Positions 16,035-26,849 are shown, counted from the first letter of the stretch. The stretch: DNA of 64,000 bases from Chitinibacter tainanensis DSM 15459 (GCF_000429785.1 NZ_AUCN01000009.1:248001-312000), one strand, 5' to 3'. A program made the numbers and translations. Notes: generated from the sequence alone by a model not told the origin.

Positions 16035-16050
16035 AGTGGTATTTACTATT
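16035..16050 (+). promoter_or_regulatory. Candidate GntR operator upstream of the chitinase
   Basis: The sequence AGTGGTATTTACTATT is an imperfect palindrome with a GTATTTAC core, 59 bases before the chitinase start. It resembles the DasR/NagR-type half-site found upstream of the GlcNAc kinase. Further TACCA half-sites follow at about 16062-16073. Binding by the window's GntR protein is inferred. Confidence 0.4.
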
Positions 16051-16108
16051 GCTACAAATTAATACCAATACCACAACAAAATCCCAAAACAGGATGGAGA
16101 GAGAAATT

Positions 16109-18877
16109 ATGCATACGCGTTTCGCGCTGAGCAGCATTGCGCTCGGCCTTTTTTTAGCCTCGGGCAGCAGTTTTGCCGCTAGCTGTGCACCGGCTTGGTC
16201 GGCCACCGTGACCTATGGCACGGCAGGCACCACCGTGAGCCAGAACGGCCACAATTACAGCAATAAATGGTGGACCTTAAACGAGGACCCGAGCAAGGCT
16301 GGCACCTGGGGGGTATGGAATGACCTCGGCGTATGTGAGTCAGGCAATGCCACTCCAGCGCCCACCGTAGCGCCGACTAGCACACCCGTTGTGACCGCCA
16401 CTCCGAAACCGACCGCCGCCCCAAGTACCGCACCCACTGCGGCGCCCACCAGCACCCCAAGCCAACCCCCGAGCGGCAGCTGTAGCGTGTGGGCCGAAGG
16501 CGCCAGCTATAAAGTGGGCGATGTAGTGAGCTACAACGGCGTGACTTACACCGCCACTAGCGCGCACACCGCGTTTGTTGGGGCGGGCTGGACGCCAGCG
16601 ACGACGCCAACCTTGTGGAAAGCCGGCGGTAGCTGCAGCGCGCAGCCGACGCCAGTAGTAACCGCCAGCCCAGTTCCAACTAGCACACCAACGGCAACCC
16701 CAACGGCGAAGCCAACCCTCACACCAACGGCAACGCCGACCGCGACCCCGACATCGACCCCAAGCTCTACGCCCAAGCCAAGTGCATCCCCCACTGCTAC
16801 ACCGAGCGCCACGCCAACTGCCACGCCCGTCGTGACGCCAGCCCCAACCACTACCCCAGCCGTGGGCGATAACGAGCAATGTCGCCCAGATGGTCTGGTG
16901 AGCAGCGTGGCCAATGTGCCGTATTGTCTGGCTTATGACACCGCTGGCCGCGAAAAGCTGGCCAACGGTTTGCAGCGCCGCAATATTGGTTACTTTGCCA
17001 ACTGGCGTACCGGTAAAGACCCGAAACAGGGCACTTTCCTCGCGCACAATATTCCGTGGAATCAACTGACGCATATTAACTATGCGTTTGCCCATGTGGA
17101 TGGCAGCAATAAAGTGTCGGTGAATGCCGATGTTGCCGGGAATGAATCCACCCAAATGACCTGGCCGAATATCCCCGAAGCGGCCATGGATGCCAGCTAT
17201 AGCTATCAAGGCCATTTCAACCAGCTGAATAAATACAAGAAACAGCACCCCGGCGTGCGCACGTTGGTGTCGATTGGTGGCTGGGCGGAAACCGGCGGCT
17301 ACTTTGGTGGCGATGGCAAACGCGTGGCCTCAGGTGGCTTCTATAGCATGACCACCAACGCCGATGGCACGGTGAATACCGCGGGCATCAATGCCTTTGC
17401 CGATTCGGCTGTGGCCTTTATCCGTCAGTATGGTTTTGACGGGGTGGATATTGATTATGAATATCCAACCACCATGGAAAACTCGGGTAATCCGCTGGAT
17501 TGGTCCTTTGCTACGCCACGGCAAAAAGGCCTGCAAGCCGCGTATCGTGAGCTGATGCGCGCCCTGCGCGAGAAACTGGATACCGCCGCCGTAGCCGATG
17601 GCAAATACTATCAGCTCACCGCCGCCGTACCGGCTTCGGGCTATCTGCTGCGTGGGATGGAAGCCTTCCAGGCCATCAAGTATCTCGATTTCGTGAACGT
17701 CATGAGTTACGACCTGCACGGTACTTGGAATCAGTTTGTGGGCCCCAATGCCGCACTGTATGACGATGGCAAAGATGGCGAGCTGGCCTTCTGGCAGGTG
17801 TATACCGATCCGCAATACCAAAACATCGGCTACCTGAATACCGACTGGGCCTATCACTACTACCGTGGTGCTGTACCGGCCGGCCGGATCAACGTGGGCG
17901 TGCCGTACTACACCCGCGGCTGGTCGAATGTGACCGGTGGCAATCATGGTCTGTGGGGCACTGCTTCGACCAATACCTGCCCACCGGGCGTGGAAGCGCC
18001 ATGCGGTATCGGCGCCAAAGGCATCGACAATATCTGGTTTGATGTCGATGAAAAAGGCAGCGTGGAAGACGCGGGCTCGAATCCGATGTGGCACGCGAAA
18101 AACCTCGAAAAAGGCATTGCCGGTGATTACTTGAAAGACTGGGGCTTCACTGCTGCCGACATCGTGGGCAAATACGATCGCTACTTTGATCCAACGCTGG
18201 TGGCACCATGGCTGTGGAATGAGCAGAAGAAAGTCTTCCTGTCGACCGAAGATGAAGAATCGATGGCGATCAAGGCCGACTGGATTATCAAAAACGGCAT
18301 TGGCGGCGCCATGAACTGGGAGCTGGCAGGCGACTACGATTGGGATGCCAATCGCACCAACCTGAACGGCAGCAAAGGGCAGTATGTGCCCGGTTCTACG
18401 CTTTCGACCTTGCTGGCGAATAAATTCCGCACCGCGGCGCCGTATGGCAATACCCGCGCGAAAACGGCCATGCCAGCGCAAGTCTTGGATGTGAAAATTG
18501 ATCTGGTGAACTACGCACTGGGCGAGAAAAACTATCCGATCGAGCCGAAGCTGCAATTGATCAACAACACGGGCAAGGCGATTCCGGCCGGTAGCAAGCT
18601 GACCTTCCAGTATCCGGTGTCAGCACCGAATACCATGCAAGGCAGCGGCGTTACCGTGGTGGCCAGCGAGCACACCGGTAGCAATATCGGTGGCTATAAA
18701 GGTGATTTCCATACCGTGGAAGTGAGCCTGCCAGCGCTGGCCATTGGCGCCACCAAAACCATCGGGCTGACCTACAATCTGCCGATTGCGGGGCCAAGCA
18801 ACTATGTGTTGACTGTGAATGGGAAAACCTTTGCCACCAAGCAGGAATTCCCGCAAAAAGCCGCCGGTAGTTTCTAA
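16109..18877 (+). CDS. Secreted multidomain chitinase (GH18 with two chitin-binding modules)
   Basis: The 922-residue exoenzyme hydrolyses chitin. In order: a signal peptide (MHTRFALSSIALGLFLASG, cut after SFA); a first CBM5/12-like module (about 24-74, Trp-rich, CAPAWSATVTYGTAG...DLGVC); a Pro/Thr/Ser linker (80-124); a second CBM5/12-like module (125-176, CSVWAEGASYKVGDVVSYNG); a longer PT linker (178-252); the GH18 barrel (about 290-770) with DGVDIDYE at 444-451, where E451 is the catalytic acid; and a beta-rich C-terminal domain (795-922). ATG 16109 is chosen over 16049 because GGAGAG precedes it and the signal peptide starts there. The LVSIGGWAETGG motif confirms GH18. Its products should feed the importer and kinase at 1618-8587. 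Confidence 0.95.
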   Translation: MHTRFALSSIALGLFLASGSSFAASCAPAWSATVTYGTAGTTVSQNGHNYSNKWWTLNEDPSKAGTWGVWNDLGVCESGNATPAPTVAPTSTPVVTATPKPTAAPSTAPTAAPTSTPSQPPSGSCSVWAEGASYKVGDVVSYNGVTYTATSAHTAFVGAGWTPATTPTLWKAGGSCSAQPTPVVTASPVPTSTPTATPTAKPTLTPTATPTATPTSTPSSTPKPSASPTATPSATPTATPVVTPAPTTTPAVGDNEQCRPDGLVSSVANVPYCLAYDTAGREKLANGLQRRNIGYFANWRTGKDPKQGTFLAHNIPWNQLTHINYAFAHVDGSNKVSVNADVAGNESTQMTWPNIPEAAMDASYSYQGHFNQLNKYKKQHPGVRTLVSIGGWAETGGYFGGDGKRVASGGFYSMTTNADGTVNTAGINAFADSAVAFIRQYGFDGVDIDYEYPTTMENSGNPLDWSFATPRQKGLQAAYRELMRALREKLDTAAVADGKYYQLTAAVPASGYLLRGMEAFQAIKYLDFVNVMSYDLHGTWNQFVGPNAALYDDGKDGELAFWQVYTDPQYQNIGYLNTDWAYHYYRGAVPAGRINVGVPYYTRGWSNVTGGNHGLWGTASTNTCPPGVEAPCGIGAKGIDNIWFDVDEKGSVEDAGSNPMWHAKNLEKGIAGDYLKDWGFTAADIVGKYDRYFDPTLVAPWLWNEQKKVFLSTEDEESMAIKADWIIKNGIGGAMNWELAGDYDWDANRTNLNGSKGQYVPGSTLSTLLANKFRTAAPYGNTRAKTAMPAQVLDVKIDLVNYALGEKNYPIEPKLQLINNTGKAIPAGSKLTFQYPVSAPNTMQGSGVTVVASEHTGSNIGGYKGDFHTVEVSLPALAIGATKTIGLTYNLPIAGPSNYVLTVNGKTFATKQEFPQKAAGSF

Positions 18878-18889
18878 GCCGCACTTGGT

Positions 18890-18915
18890 AGCAGATACAT
18901 CGCGGTGTATCTGCT
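18890..18915. repeat. Hairpin just after the chitinase gene
   Basis: Perfect 10-bp arms AGCAGATACA (18890-18899) and TGTATCTGCT (18906-18915) follow the stop by 12 bases. There is no T-run; it may protect the 3' end of the mRNA. The real terminator follows at 18957. Confidence 0.65.
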
Positions 18916-18956
18916 GCTAGGTACCGTTAGCAAAGACCTGCAAGGCAATACCCCAC

Positions 18957-18989
18957 CCGCCATGTGTTGCATGGCGGTTTTTTCTTTTT
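18957..18989 (+). terminator. Terminator of the chitinase gene
   Basis: CCGCCATG (18957-18964), a TGTTG loop and CATGGCGG (18970-18977) are followed by TTTTTTCTTTTT. Confidence 0.93.
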
Positions 18990-19044
18990 CTGGCTAGGCG
19001 GCGGGCAGGCGAATCGCTAGAGTGTAGGCAGGTGAACTTTAAAT

Positions 19045-19776
19045 GTGAGTGCGATGAAGCGCTTTGCCCTGCTGTGCGCCATGTTGTGGTTCTACGTCGC
19101 GTTCGCAGCGCCGGTGCGGGCCGCGCCGCTCACGGTGGTGTTACCCGAGGTAATTCCACATGCCTTTTTGGCACCAGATGGGCGGCAGATGGGCATTTAT
19201 CTGGATGTGCTCAATGCCGTGGCCAAAGAATCCGGCATTGCCTTGCGCTATCAGATCGTGCCCTTTGCGCGGGTGGTGCGCATGCTCAATGATGGTGAGA
19301 CTGATCTGGCGCTGGTAAATCGTGATGCGGTGAATCCGGCGCAGGCCAGTGCATTGGGGGCGATTTATCAGCTGGATCTGGTGCTGTGGCCCGCGCGCGG
19401 GGCGCGTTGGCAGAGTCTGAGCGAGCTGGCCGGTAAAGACGTCGGCCGTTTACGCGGCGGCTGTCAGCCGTTGCTGCAGAAAACCCAGCCCAAATTTAAT
19501 GAAGTGAATAACTTTGATCAGGGCGTGCGCATGCTCGATGTCGGGCGGCTGGATGCGCTGTGCGGCAGTCGCGATGTGATTTTGTATGCGATCTGGCGCA
19601 GCGGTTTGCCAGGGCTGGCCACTCTCACTCCGCTACCGCTCACCACCACACCGGTGGTTCTGATGGCCAACCCTAAAGTGAACTCGGCCTTGCAGCAGCG
19701 GCTGGCGACAGCAGTGGCCAAAGTAATGGCCGGGCCCACCCTGCTGCAGGCGAAAGCCCGCTTTGGCTTGCATTAA
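19045..19776 (+). CDS. Periplasmic amino-acid-type binding protein (SBP family 3)
   Basis: The 243-residue secreted protein has a signal peptide (ALLCAMLWFYVAFAAPVRA) and a family-3 solute-binding fold (LTVVLPEVIPHAFLAPDG, GIYLDVLNAVAKESGI, VRMLNDGETDLALV). No permease or ATPase gene is adjacent, so it may be an orphan periplasmic sensor or binding protein, as is common in Neisseriales and Gammaproteobacteria. GTG 19045 has an AGGTGA site about 10 bases upstream; ATG 19054 is an equally possible start. A C-terminal strand-rich lobe ends in TLLQAKARFGLH. Ligand unknown. Confidence 0.75.
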   Translation: MSAMKRFALLCAMLWFYVAFAAPVRAAPLTVVLPEVIPHAFLAPDGRQMGIYLDVLNAVAKESGIALRYQIVPFARVVRMLNDGETDLALVNRDAVNPAQASALGAIYQLDLVLWPARGARWQSLSELAGKDVGRLRGGCQPLLQKTQPKFNEVNNFDQGVRMLDVGRLDALCGSRDVILYAIWRSGLPGLATLTPLPLTTTPVVLMANPKVNSALQQRLATAVAKVMAGPTLLQAKARFGLH

Positions 19777-19818
19777 TGGGTATGGCCTTAAATGCTATAT
19801 TAGATTTGGGTTAGCTAG

Positions 19819-21399
19819 CTATACCGTGGTGGGTATACTGTTGGGTGTACTGCTGACGGGTTGAGATGCGGCAGTAGGCAGCCACACAAACACGCTGGTG
19901 CCCATTCCCAGCTGGCTCGTGAGCCAGACTTCACCACCCAACAGCCCAATGATTTCCTTGACCAGCGCCAGACCGAGGCCGGTGCCGGGCAGGTGGCCGG
20001 AGGTATCGGCGCGATAAAAACGCTCGAAGGCGTGGTTGAGTTGCTCCGGGCTCATGCCGATGCCCTGATCGCGAATTTCCAGCTGCAAGCCAGCTTGCGC
20101 ATGCCGCGCTTGTGCGACGGCGGTAATCACAATCGGGCTATCAGGCGCGGAATAGAGCAGGGCGTTGCTTAAAATTTGCCGCAAGGCTTGCTGCAGTTTT
20201 GCCGCATCGGCCTCAAGTGGCGCTAAATCGCTGGCCAATTGCAGGCTAAGCCGGCCGCGCTCGCTGCACAAGATGCTTTGTACGGCGCCTTCTAGACACT
20301 GCGGTAAGCTGCATTGGCTCAGTTGCAAGCTCGTAGCGCCATCGGCTTCCAGCTTGGCCAGATCCAGTAAATCACTGACCAGATCACTTAAGCGCAGGCT
20401 TTGTCGGTGAATGGTTTCCAGCATATCGCGGCTTTGCTCGGCAGAGAGCTGGCGATGCAGCATCAGCTCGGTAAAACCGCGGATGCTGACAATGGGGGTG
20501 CGCAATTCGTGTGCGGCATGGCTGAGAAACTCACTTTTCATCCGCTCCAGCTCGGTTTCGCGGGTGATGTCGCGCAGATACAAGACCAAACCGCCATCGG
20601 GAGTATGCTGGCCTTTGAGGTGGATGTAGCGCAGGCTAGGGCGGCGCAATAATAGATTCAAACCGCTGGGCTCGGCGGCCAGCAGCGCCGGCAATTGCTC
20701 AAGCGCCAAGGGGCGAAAGGTATGCACATGGCAGACTTCTTGCGCCTGCAACGCCGCGCTGGTGCTGGCTAGGGGTTGGCCTAGCAGTTGCTCGAGCGGC
20801 TGTAGTAGCAATTCACTGAGCCCCTGATTGGCGTAGGCCAGCAGCCCATCCGGGCCAAAATAGGCGACGGCATTGGCGCTAAGCTGAATAATCGACGAAA
20901 GCTGCGCCGATTGAGCTTCCAGCTCGCTCAGTAATTCATAGCTGCGCAGCGAGGAAATCACGCTGGAATACAGGCGATCGGCCGAGAGCTCGGTTTTGCA
21001 TTTGTAATCATTAATATCATAGCGGCTAATCACCGCCCGCTCGGGCGCCTGGCCGGGCTGGCCCGTGCGCAGCACAATCCGCACGCGCTGATTGCCCAGC
21101 TCGTGTCGAATACGCTCCACCAGCCGCAGGCCGGCGTCTTCGGTTTCCATGACGACATCGAGCAAGATCATGGCGATATCGGGTTGGGCGTGCAGCAGCT
21201 CGAAGCCTTCGCGCGCGCTAAAGGCCGAAATCAATTGCAGTGGGCGCTCCCGATAGTTGGCCTTTTTCAGCGATAGCTGGGTCATCAGGTGGATATCGGG
21301 TTCGTCATCAATGATGGCGATTTTCCATGGCGGCGCGGCGTGCGGCGCATTGGCGCTCGCCTCATCGTCGTCTTGCAGCCAGTCATCGTGCTCGAACAT
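19819..21399 (-). CDS. Hybrid sensor kinase with N-terminal receiver domain
   Basis: The 526-residue cytoplasmic signalling protein has a receiver domain at its N-terminus (about 27-150; IAIIDDEPDIH with the acidic pocket and MILLDVVM with the phospho-acceptor Asp), followed by a PAS-like domain (about 165-275; LSANAVAYFGPDGLLAYANQ, LYLRDITRETELERMKSEF), a HisKA domain with AHELRTPIVSIRGF (His near 296) and a HATPase domain (LRQILSNALLY N-box, IRDQGIGM and GTGLGLALVKEIIG). No transmembrane segment is seen. A phosphorylated receiver upstream of a kinase suggests it is itself the target of another kinase, like response-regulator/kinase fusions in phosphorelays. No partner is adjacent. The stop codon lies within a TATACC/GGGTATA repeat. 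Confidence 0.88.
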   Translation of the reverse strand: MFEHDDWLQDDDEASANAPHAAPPWKIAIIDDEPDIHLMTQLSLKKANYRERPLQLISAFSAREGFELLHAQPDIAMILLDVVMETEDAGLRLVERIRHELGNQRVRIVLRTGQPGQAPERAVISRYDINDYKCKTELSADRLYSSVISSLRSYELLSELEAQSAQLSSIIQLSANAVAYFGPDGLLAYANQGLSELLLQPLEQLLGQPLASTSAALQAQEVCHVHTFRPLALEQLPALLAAEPSGLNLLLRRPSLRYIHLKGQHTPDGGLVLYLRDITRETELERMKSEFLSHAAHELRTPIVSIRGFTELMLHRQLSAEQSRDMLETIHRQSLRLSDLVSDLLDLAKLEADGATSLQLSQCSLPQCLEGAVQSILCSERGRLSLQLASDLAPLEADAAKLQQALRQILSNALLYSAPDSPIVITAVAQARHAQAGLQLEIRDQGIGMSPEQLNHAFERFYRADTSGHLPGTGLGLALVKEIIGLLGGEVWLTSQLGMGTSVFVWLPTAASQPVSSTPNSIPTTV

Positions 21400-21559
21400 G
21401 GGAGCCTCCCAGTGAATGAGTGGCGTATATTAGCAATTTTGAATATACAAGGGGATAGCGAGATTGTAAGCATGGGCCGCCAGTCGGTGGCTGCTGTGCT
21501 CTTTATAGCTGAGTGCGTGGCGTTTTGCGCGCTGCAACAGCCGTGAGGTCGGGGCAAGA

Positions 21560-21587
21560 AAAAAGCGCAGCCGAAGCTGCGCTTTTT
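21560..21587 (-). terminator. Terminator downstream of thiC (bidirectional form)
   Basis: A 12-bp stem (AAAAAGCGCAGC 21560-21571 with GCTGCGCTTTTT 21576-21587) and a CGAA loop lie between the thiC stop and the start of the sensor kinase. The A-run at 21557-21564 forms the T-run for minus-strand transcripts. Confidence 0.88.
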
Positions 21588-21649
21588 AATACCTAGGTGA
21601 TGTATTGCCAGCTAAGCATTATTAATAAATGCCTTGCTGGCTATACCCA

Positions 21650-23608
<1,959 letters not shown>

Positions 23609-23663
23609 TCAAAAGCATGAGACGCTGGGGATTTGGAGCAAGGAGGGCGCACGAATGGCGAAC

Positions 23664-23777
23664 TCGCTTCCCTACGCCGGTATTAGCCGGGTCAGGTTCC
23701 AAGGGTGTATCTCATCCGGAGGGCGGGCAATGGCAAGTTCTTGCAACATTGTGACCGCAGTCCAGAACCCCTAGCGA
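23664..23777 (-). promoter_or_regulatory. TPP riboswitch (THI element) of thiC
   Basis: On the minus strand the conserved core is readable: ATGAGATACACCC (the CUGAGA helix region), then GGAACCTGACCCGG, then CTAATACCGGCGTAGGGAAG. Helix P1 forms between TCGCT (complement of 23773-23777) and AGCGA (complement of 23664-23668), which sets the limits. Between the aptamer and the gene, a GCCGG/CCGGC stem (around 23592-23608) lies just before the AGGAG ribosome site and may be the expression platform, so control of translation is likely. Confidence 0.93.
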
Positions 23778-23873
23778 TTCAATGAATGTGAAACTAAAAG
23801 ACTTGTGGGATAATTGCAAGATCTATTCGACTAACACGGGCCGAATCTGGCCCCGCTTTGAGGTTACACAAAC

Positions 23874-24485
23874 ATGGATTGGGAAAAAGCACGCTACTTT
23901 CTGGTTGAACAACAAATTCGCCCTTGGAACGTTCTGGACTCCGCCGTGCTTGATCGTGTCCTCAATACCCGTCGGGAAGACTTCGTACCCGCCGATAAAA
24001 AAGAACTGGCCTTCGTCGATGTTGAGCTGCCGCTGGGCAATGGCCAACTGATGCTGGCCCCGAAAGTAGAAGCCCGTCTGCTGCAGGAAATTCAACTCAA
24101 AGCCACCGATAAACTGCTGATCGTCGGCCCCGGTACCGCCTACATCGCTGCGCTGGCAGCCGGCCTCTGTGCGCAAGTGTTTGTACTCGAAGCTTGTGCT
24201 GACCAAGCCGCTAAGCTAACCGCGGCGCTGAAGGCAGCCAATATTAAGAATGTGAGTGTAGAAGTGTCGTCATCCCTGACTAGCCAGCAAGCATCGTTTG
24301 ATGCGATTATTGCTGCTGCATCATTTACCCAAGTTCCCGGCGAACTACTCGCCCAGCTGAAAGAAGCGGGACGACTGATTACAGTGGTTGGTGAATTGCC
24401 GATTATGCATGCAGTGCTTGTGAATAAGACCGGTGCTGAGCAAGTGGTGCGTGAGGTGTTTGATTACAATTTGCCGCGCATCTGA
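23874..24485 (+). CDS. Protein-L-isoaspartate methyltransferase-like protein
   Basis: The 203-residue protein resembles PCMT (protein-L-isoaspartate O-methyltransferase) family members of Betaproteobacteria: ARYFLVEQQIRPWNVLD at the N-terminus, NTRREDFVP, then a Rossmann-like SAM fold. The SAM-binding motif I is weakened (LLIVGPGTAYIAAL in place of the usual GTGSGY pattern), and the substrate loop GNGQLMLAPKVEARLL differs from the canonical GxxISQP form. It may therefore be a divergent or non-repair methyltransferase. In many Betaproteobacteria such a gene precedes tolC; here it is alone and closed by a terminator. Start ATG 23874. Confidence 0.75.
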   Translation: MDWEKARYFLVEQQIRPWNVLDSAVLDRVLNTRREDFVPADKKELAFVDVELPLGNGQLMLAPKVEARLLQEIQLKATDKLLIVGPGTAYIAALAAGLCAQVFVLEACADQAAKLTAALKAANIKNVSVEVSSSLTSQQASFDAIIAAASFTQVPGELLAQLKEAGRLITVVGELPIMHAVLVNKTGAEQVVREVFDYNLPRI

Positions 24486-24524
24486 TTTTCTTCGGCAAGC
24501 GCAGTGCTTGCAAGCAGCGTTGGA

Positions 24525-24549
24525 AACCCGCCAAAACGGCGGGTTTTTT
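24525..24549 (+). terminator. Terminator after the PCMT-like gene
   Basis: AACCCGCC (24525-24532), a 5-base loop and GGCGGGTT (24538-24545) are followed by a T-run. It separates the backbone from the polysaccharide locus. Confidence 0.92.
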
Positions 24550-24561
24550 GCTTACAGCTTG

Positions 24562-24589
24562 CCGACAGTCATATGCTTTGAGGTAAAAT
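24562..24589 (+). promoter_or_regulatory. Candidate promoter of the polysaccharide locus
   Basis: CCGACA (24562-24567, 4/6 to the -35 box) is 16 bp from TAAAAT (24584-24589, 5/6 to the -10 box), leaving a leader of about 80 bases before the wzz-like gene. No JUMPstart/ops element is recognisable. It is the only good promoter candidate in the gap before the 25-kb locus. Confidence 0.4.
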
Positions 24590-24673
24590 TCATGCATAAA
24601 GGCTCTACTTTGTCGTACCCATTGTCGGAATTTAGTAAAACTGGTCTCCCCAATTAATTAACTGAGCAAAGGC

Positions 24674-25729
24674 ATGACTGCTGAAACTACAACTGTAAAC
24701 GTGCAAGATGACGAAATTTCGCTGTTGGACCTAGTGTTGGTCTTAGCTAAGCACAAGAAAATGATCATAGGTTTGCCGATTATTGCTGCATTAGTTGCGG
24801 CTGCAGTGAGTTTTACGTTGCCGAATGAGTACACGGCAACACTCAAGATTGCCCCTTCCAAAAATGCGGCAGTATATAACTGGGTGCTAACTAACGACCA
24901 GGTGTTGGAAGAGATATCAAAAGAATTCAAGCTTGCAGAACACTATGGCACTAAAGGCCGCAAAGCTACACGCAAAGAAATGGCAAAACAGGTCAAGGTT
25001 GCATTGAACGCTAAGGATGGTTTTTTAGATGTGAATGTGAGTGATGAATCGCCTGAATTTGCTGCAAAGCTTGCTAATCGTATGGGAGGTGCTTTGCAGA
25101 GCAATCTGTATACGATGCGCTTACTTGATATTTCGAAAGGCCGTTACGATCTAGAGTTGCGTCGTGATATTGCCGCAAAGAATAAAGCCAAATTTGATAC
25201 GCTAATCACCCAGCCAGAAATGGCAAGAACTATTGAGCTACTATCGCCTGCAGATCGTTATGGCATCACCAGCCTTGCTGCGATTCAGGCCGAGTCTACG
25301 CTGCAGGGGGGGGTATCAGACCTCATGCAAAATGAGCTGGTTCGTATGCAAGATCAATTGGCTAGTCTGCAGCGCCTGGTTGTAGATGGTATGAAAAAGC
25401 AATCGTCTGCAACTAATACAGGCTTATGGATTGCATCCGTAGATGCTTTGCAGCAACAAGCTTACTGGGATGCATTGATTGAACGCCTTGATCACCGAAT
25501 TGATTTGATAAAAAAACAAGAGCGTGATGAACTGAAAATGACTGTTGCTGAGGTGCCTGATGAAAAATCAGGGCCAAAGCGTGCGTTGATCATACTGCTG
25601 TCGGCTTTTGCTGCCTCATTTGGCGCCATACTATGGTCTTTTATCAGTGAAGCCTTTAATCCGTCGCGTAAGAATGAAAACAACAATGCGTTGATAGCTA
25701 AAATCGTTGCCGCATGGCGAGCAAAATAA
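24674..25729 (+). CDS. wzz: Wzz-family polysaccharide chain-length determinant
   Basis: The 351-residue inner-membrane protein has the Wzz/PCP topology: a short cytoplasmic start (EISLLDLVLVLAKHKKMI), TM1 (about 34-54, LPIIAALVAAAVSFTLP), a large periplasmic helical domain and a C-terminal TM2 (about 300-322, ALIILLSAFAASFGAILWSF). It would set the modal length of the O-antigen made by the Wzy pathway encoded downstream. ATG 24674 follows GAGCAAAGGC. An 8-G run at 25306-25313, encoding part of LQGGVSD near residue 212, could slip and frameshift the protein. It is the first gene of the locus. Confidence 0.85.
   Translation: MTAETTTVNVQDDEISLLDLVLVLAKHKKMIIGLPIIAALVAAAVSFTLPNEYTATLKIAPSKNAAVYNWVLTNDQVLEEISKEFKLAEHYGTKGRKATRKEMAKQVKVALNAKDGFLDVNVSDESPEFAAKLANRMGGALQSNLYTMRLLDISKGRYDLELRRDIAAKNKAKFDTLITQPEMARTIELLSPADRYGITSLAAIQAESTLQGGVSDLMQNELVRMQDQLASLQRLVVDGMKKQSSATNTGLWIASVDALQQQAYWDALIERLDHRIDLIKKQERDELKMTVAEVPDEKSGPKRALIILLSAFAASFGAILWSFISEAFNPSRKNENNNALIAKIVAAWRAK
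25306..25313. repeat. Homopolymer of 8 G in the wzz-like gene
   Basis: Eight consecutive G lie in frame inside the chain-length determinant gene. They are shorter than the wzx tract but long enough for occasional slippage; a frameshift would remove the second membrane helix. Confidence 0.7.
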
Positions 25730-25785
25730 GACCTGGTTAACTTTTAAATTACGCTTTGTAATAAAAATTAGCTTGGAAAATTGTA

Positions 25786-26847
25786 ATGACAATTTTAGTG
25801 TCCGGCGGTGCAGGTTTTATTGGTGGTAATTTTGTCCTAGATTGGCTAGCTGGGTCTGATGAGGCTGTTATCAATGTCGATAAGCTCACCTATGCGGGTA
25901 ATCTAGATACCCTCAAATTGCTAGAAGGTGATGTGCGGCATATTTTTGTCCGCGCAGATATTGGTGATCGCGAGGCGATTTGCCGTTTGCTGATGGAACA
26001 CGAACCACGCGCAGTGATTAACTTCGCGGCTGAGTCGCATGTCGATCGCTCAATTCACGGCCCGGGTGATTTTATTCAGACCAATGTGGTGGGCACTTTC
26101 AATCTGCTCGAAACCGTGCGCGCTTATTGGAATGAGCTGCCTGCAGATGAAAAGGGCGCTTTCCGCTTTCTGCATGTGTCGACCGATGAAGTGTACGGTA
26201 CGCTAGAGGCCAACGATCCACCGTTTTCTGAAACCAATACCTTCGAGCCAAATAGCCCCTATTCGGCATCGAAAGCGGCTTCCGATCATTTGGTGCGTGC
26301 ATGGCACCATACCTACGGTCTGCCTGTGTTGACCACTAATTGCTCGAATAACTACGGCCCCTACCATTTCCCAGAGAAATTGATTCCGCTAGTGATTTTG
26401 AACGCGCTGAATGGCAAACCGTTACCGATTTATGGTGATGGCCAGCAGATTCGTGATTGGTTGTATGTGAAAGACCATTGCTCGGCGATTCGTCGCGTAC
26501 TCGAAGCCGGTAAAGTGGGTGAAACATATAACGTCGGTGGTTGGAACGAAAAAGCCAATCTGGATGTGGTGAAGACGATTTGCAGCTTACTCGATGAATT
26601 GCAGCCCCGCGCCGATGGCCAAGGCTACGCGGCGCAAATTACATACGTGACCGATCGCCCGGGACACGACCGCCGCTACGCGATTGATGCGCGCAAACTT
26701 GAACGCGAACTGGGCTGGAAACCAGCCGAGACGTTTGAATCGGGCATTCGAAAAACGGTGGAATGGTATCTGGCTAATCAAGCGTGGGTAAGCAATGTGA
26801 CCAGCGGTGCATACCGTGAGTGGGTATCAACCCAATACGGAGCCTAA
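25786..26847 (+). CDS. rfbB: dTDP-glucose 4,6-dehydratase
   Basis: The 353-residue extended SDR converts dTDP-glucose to dTDP-4-keto-6-deoxyglucose, second step of dTDP-L-rhamnose synthesis. NAD motif [10 protein letters not shown] is at the N-terminus; STDEVYG and [10 protein letters not shown] carry the catalytic Thr/Asp/Glu and the YxxxK pair; [14 protein letters not shown] is typical of RmlB. Composition is GC-rich like the chromosome, unlike the genes further downstream. The product may also feed the WecE-like aminotransferase at 41072. rfbD follows after 2 bases. Confidence 0.97.
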   Translation: MTILVSGGAGFIGGNFVLDWLAGSDEAVINVDKLTYAGNLDTLKLLEGDVRHIFVRADIGDREAICRLLMEHEPRAVINFAAESHVDRSIHGPGDFIQTNVVGTFNLLETVRAYWNELPADEKGAFRFLHVSTDEVYGTLEANDPPFSETNTFEPNSPYSASKAASDHLVRAWHHTYGLPVLTTNCSNNYGPYHFPEKLIPLVILNALNGKPLPIYGDGQQIRDWLYVKDHCSAIRRVLEAGKVGETYNVGGWNEKANLDVVKTICSLLDELQPRADGQGYAAQITYVTDRPGHDRRYAIDARKLERELGWKPAETFESGIRKTVEWYLANQAWVSNVTSGAYREWVSTQYGA

Positions 26848-26849
26848 AC

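Noticed and set aside
16345-16865. Repetitive DNA in the chitinase gene as a possible CRISPR or satellite
   Set aside because: The repeats are Pro-Thr codon runs of two protein linkers, without regular spacers.
16340-17248. 302-codon open frame on the minus strand opposite the chitinase
   Set aside because: It is antisense to the Pro/Thr linkers and barrel of a clear chitinase, has low-complexity Gly/Arg/Trp sequence and no ribosome site.
17330-18556. 408-codon minus-strand open frame opposite the chitinase catalytic domain
   Set aside because: It mirrors codon periodicity of the real gene; no family resemblance.
24640-24655. ACTGGTCT half-site before wzz as a GntR operator
   Set aside because: Only a half-site, expected by chance about twice in a window of this size, and without functional link to chitin use.
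24486-24673. JUMPstart/ops element before the polysaccharide locus
   Set aside because: No stretch resembling the ops core or the JUMPstart sequence could be found.
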